This document shows, piece by piece, positions 5,658-6,387 of a stretch of 6,387 bases of DNA. The DNA is taken from positions 1 through 6,387 of the forward strand of contig CAIXZV010000230.1 of the NCBI GenBank assembly GCA_903924005.1, written 5' to 3'. The translations under genes and the position numbers were made by a program. How positions within the stretch are numbered: position 1 is the stretch's first letter; every line of letters begins with the position of its first letter. This stretch comes from an uncultured Chloroflexota bacterium. GTDB lineage: Bacteria > Chloroflexota > Limnocylindria > Limnocylindrales > CSP1-4. The notes below the pieces were generated by a model, which saw only the letters and a program-made list of their open reading frames with translations, was not told the origin of the DNA and did not search any database.

Positions 5658-6387
5658 GTGGCGTCGTCCCCGGTCCACGGCTCGGTCCGCCTCACGGAAG
5701 ACCAGCGGCTGCTGCGTGACGCCGTCCGCGTCCTTGCCGACGAGCGGGTGGCGCCTCGCGCTGCGGAGATTGACAAGATCGGTGAGTTCCCGCAGGACCT
5801 CCGCCGCCTCCTGGCAGACCAGGCCGTCTTCGCCATCCCGTTCGCGGAACGCCACGGGGGTCTGGGCGCAGACCTGCTAACCCTTGCGCTTGCAATTGAG
5901 CAGCTCAGCCGGCATTGCGCAACCACTGGGCTGATGCTTGCGGTCCAGGCACTCGGCGCCATCCCCATCCAGGTTGCCGGCACGGAGGAGCAGCAGGAGC
6001 GCTGGATCCCGGGCCTCGCGTCGGGGGACAAGATGATCGCCTTCGGTCTCACTGAGGCGGACGCCGGGTCTGACCCGGGCGGCATCCGAACCCGGGCCGT
6101 TCGTGATGGCGACGAGTACGTCATCAACGGGACCAAGCGCTTCATTAGCCATGCCAGCATTGCGGACTACGTGGTGGTCTTCGCGGTCACCAACCCGGAC
6201 GCCGACAAGCCCAGCCGCAAGCTGTCGGCAATCCTCGTTGAGACGAACCGGCCCGGCTTCAAGGTCACCAGGCTTGAGCACAAGATGGGCCTGCGCGGCT
6301 CTCCCACGGCGGAGCTCGCGTTCGATGACGTCCGCGTGCCCGTGGGCAACCGCCTTGGCGCCGAGGGCCAGGGCTTCGCCATCGCCA
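5658..6387 (+). CDS. Acyl-CoA dehydrogenase, 3' truncated by window edge
   Basis: This FAD enzyme carries out the first, alpha-beta dehydrogenation step of acyl-CoA oxidation and gives its electrons to ETF. I translated 243 codons from GTG 5658, chosen for the AGGAGG six bases upstream; the frame runs open off the window. The N-terminal helical domain begins RLTEDQRLLRDAVRVLADERVAP, then contains FAIPFAERHGGLGAD and a helix with AIEQLSRHCATTGLML. The beta domain carries the family signature FGLTEADAGSDPGG, with G130-L-T-E133 and G137-S-D139, followed by YVINGTKRFISHA, HKMGLRGSPTAELAFDDVRVP and GAEGQGFAIA at the edge. The visible part is about two thirds of the usual 380-390 residues. The catalytic glutamate, which in most short/medium-chain members lies in the C-terminal helical domain, is outside the window, so chain-length or branched-chain preference cannot be read. 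It sits 23 bases after the EMO-type oxidoreductase, its likely indirect electron acceptor. Confidence 0.96.
   Translation, partial: MASSPVHGSVRLTEDQRLLRDAVRVLADERVAPRAAEIDKIGEFPQDLRRLLADQAVFAIPFAERHGGLGADLLTLALAIEQLSRHCATTGLMLAVQALGAIPIQVAGTEEQQERWIPGLASGDKMIAFGLTEADAGSDPGGIRTRAVRDGDEYVINGTKRFISHASIADYVVVFAVTNPDADKPSRKLSAILVETNRPGFKVTRLEHKMGLRGSPTAELAFDDVRVPVGNRLGAEGQGFAIA

Overview
This is a high-GC bacterial window in which every supported gene lies on the + strand. Genes are separated by a few bases or overlap, as in one long operon or several run together. The gene mix is a DUF1461 membrane protein, a group-III site-2 protease with CBS domains, moeA/moaC/mog, and a membrane EMO/EtfD-type Fe-S oxidoreductase beside an acyl-CoA dehydrogenase. 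This fits an aerobic or facultative Chloroflexota or Actinomycetota-like bacterium, possibly from a metagenome. I infer that from gene content and base composition only, with no marker gene to confirm it.

Layout. (1) Positions 2-646: 3' part of a DUF1461/TIGR01906-type integral membrane protein. (2) 643-1794: a 383-residue M50 site-2 protease with a CBS pair, whose GTG start overlaps the previous stop. (3) 1801-2365: remnants of moeA. The N-terminal part carries an in-frame TAG. It runs into a threefold 14-bp palindrome-rich tandem repeat, then into what looks like the extreme C-terminal tail of MoeA in a shifted frame. About half of a normal gene, including the central MoCF-like domain, is missing. 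(4) 2366-2962: intact moaC. (5) 2968-3501: intact mog/moaB-family gene. (6) 3505-5634: a 709-residue membrane-anchored Fe-S oxidoreductase with five membrane helices, two 4Fe-4S motifs and two CCG domains. (7) 5658 to the window end: an acyl-CoA dehydrogenase, truncated by the window edge.

How they work together. moaC (cyclic pyranopterin monophosphate formation) and mog (molybdopterin adenylation) are two steps of molybdenum cofactor synthesis. The adjacent moeA, needed for molybdate insertion, is broken here, so a functional MoeA would have to be encoded elsewhere if the pathway works. The last two genes form a fatty-acid or acyl-CoA oxidation module: the dehydrogenase passes electrons to an electron-transfer flavoprotein (not in the window), and the Fe-S oxidoreductase probably passes them to quinone. 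No stretch longer than 300 bases lacks a gene or gene remnant. I saw no tRNA, rRNA, CRISPR array, transposase or convincing terminator, and no evidence for a wholly new system. The most unusual spot is the eroded moeA with the 14-bp repeat at its junction.
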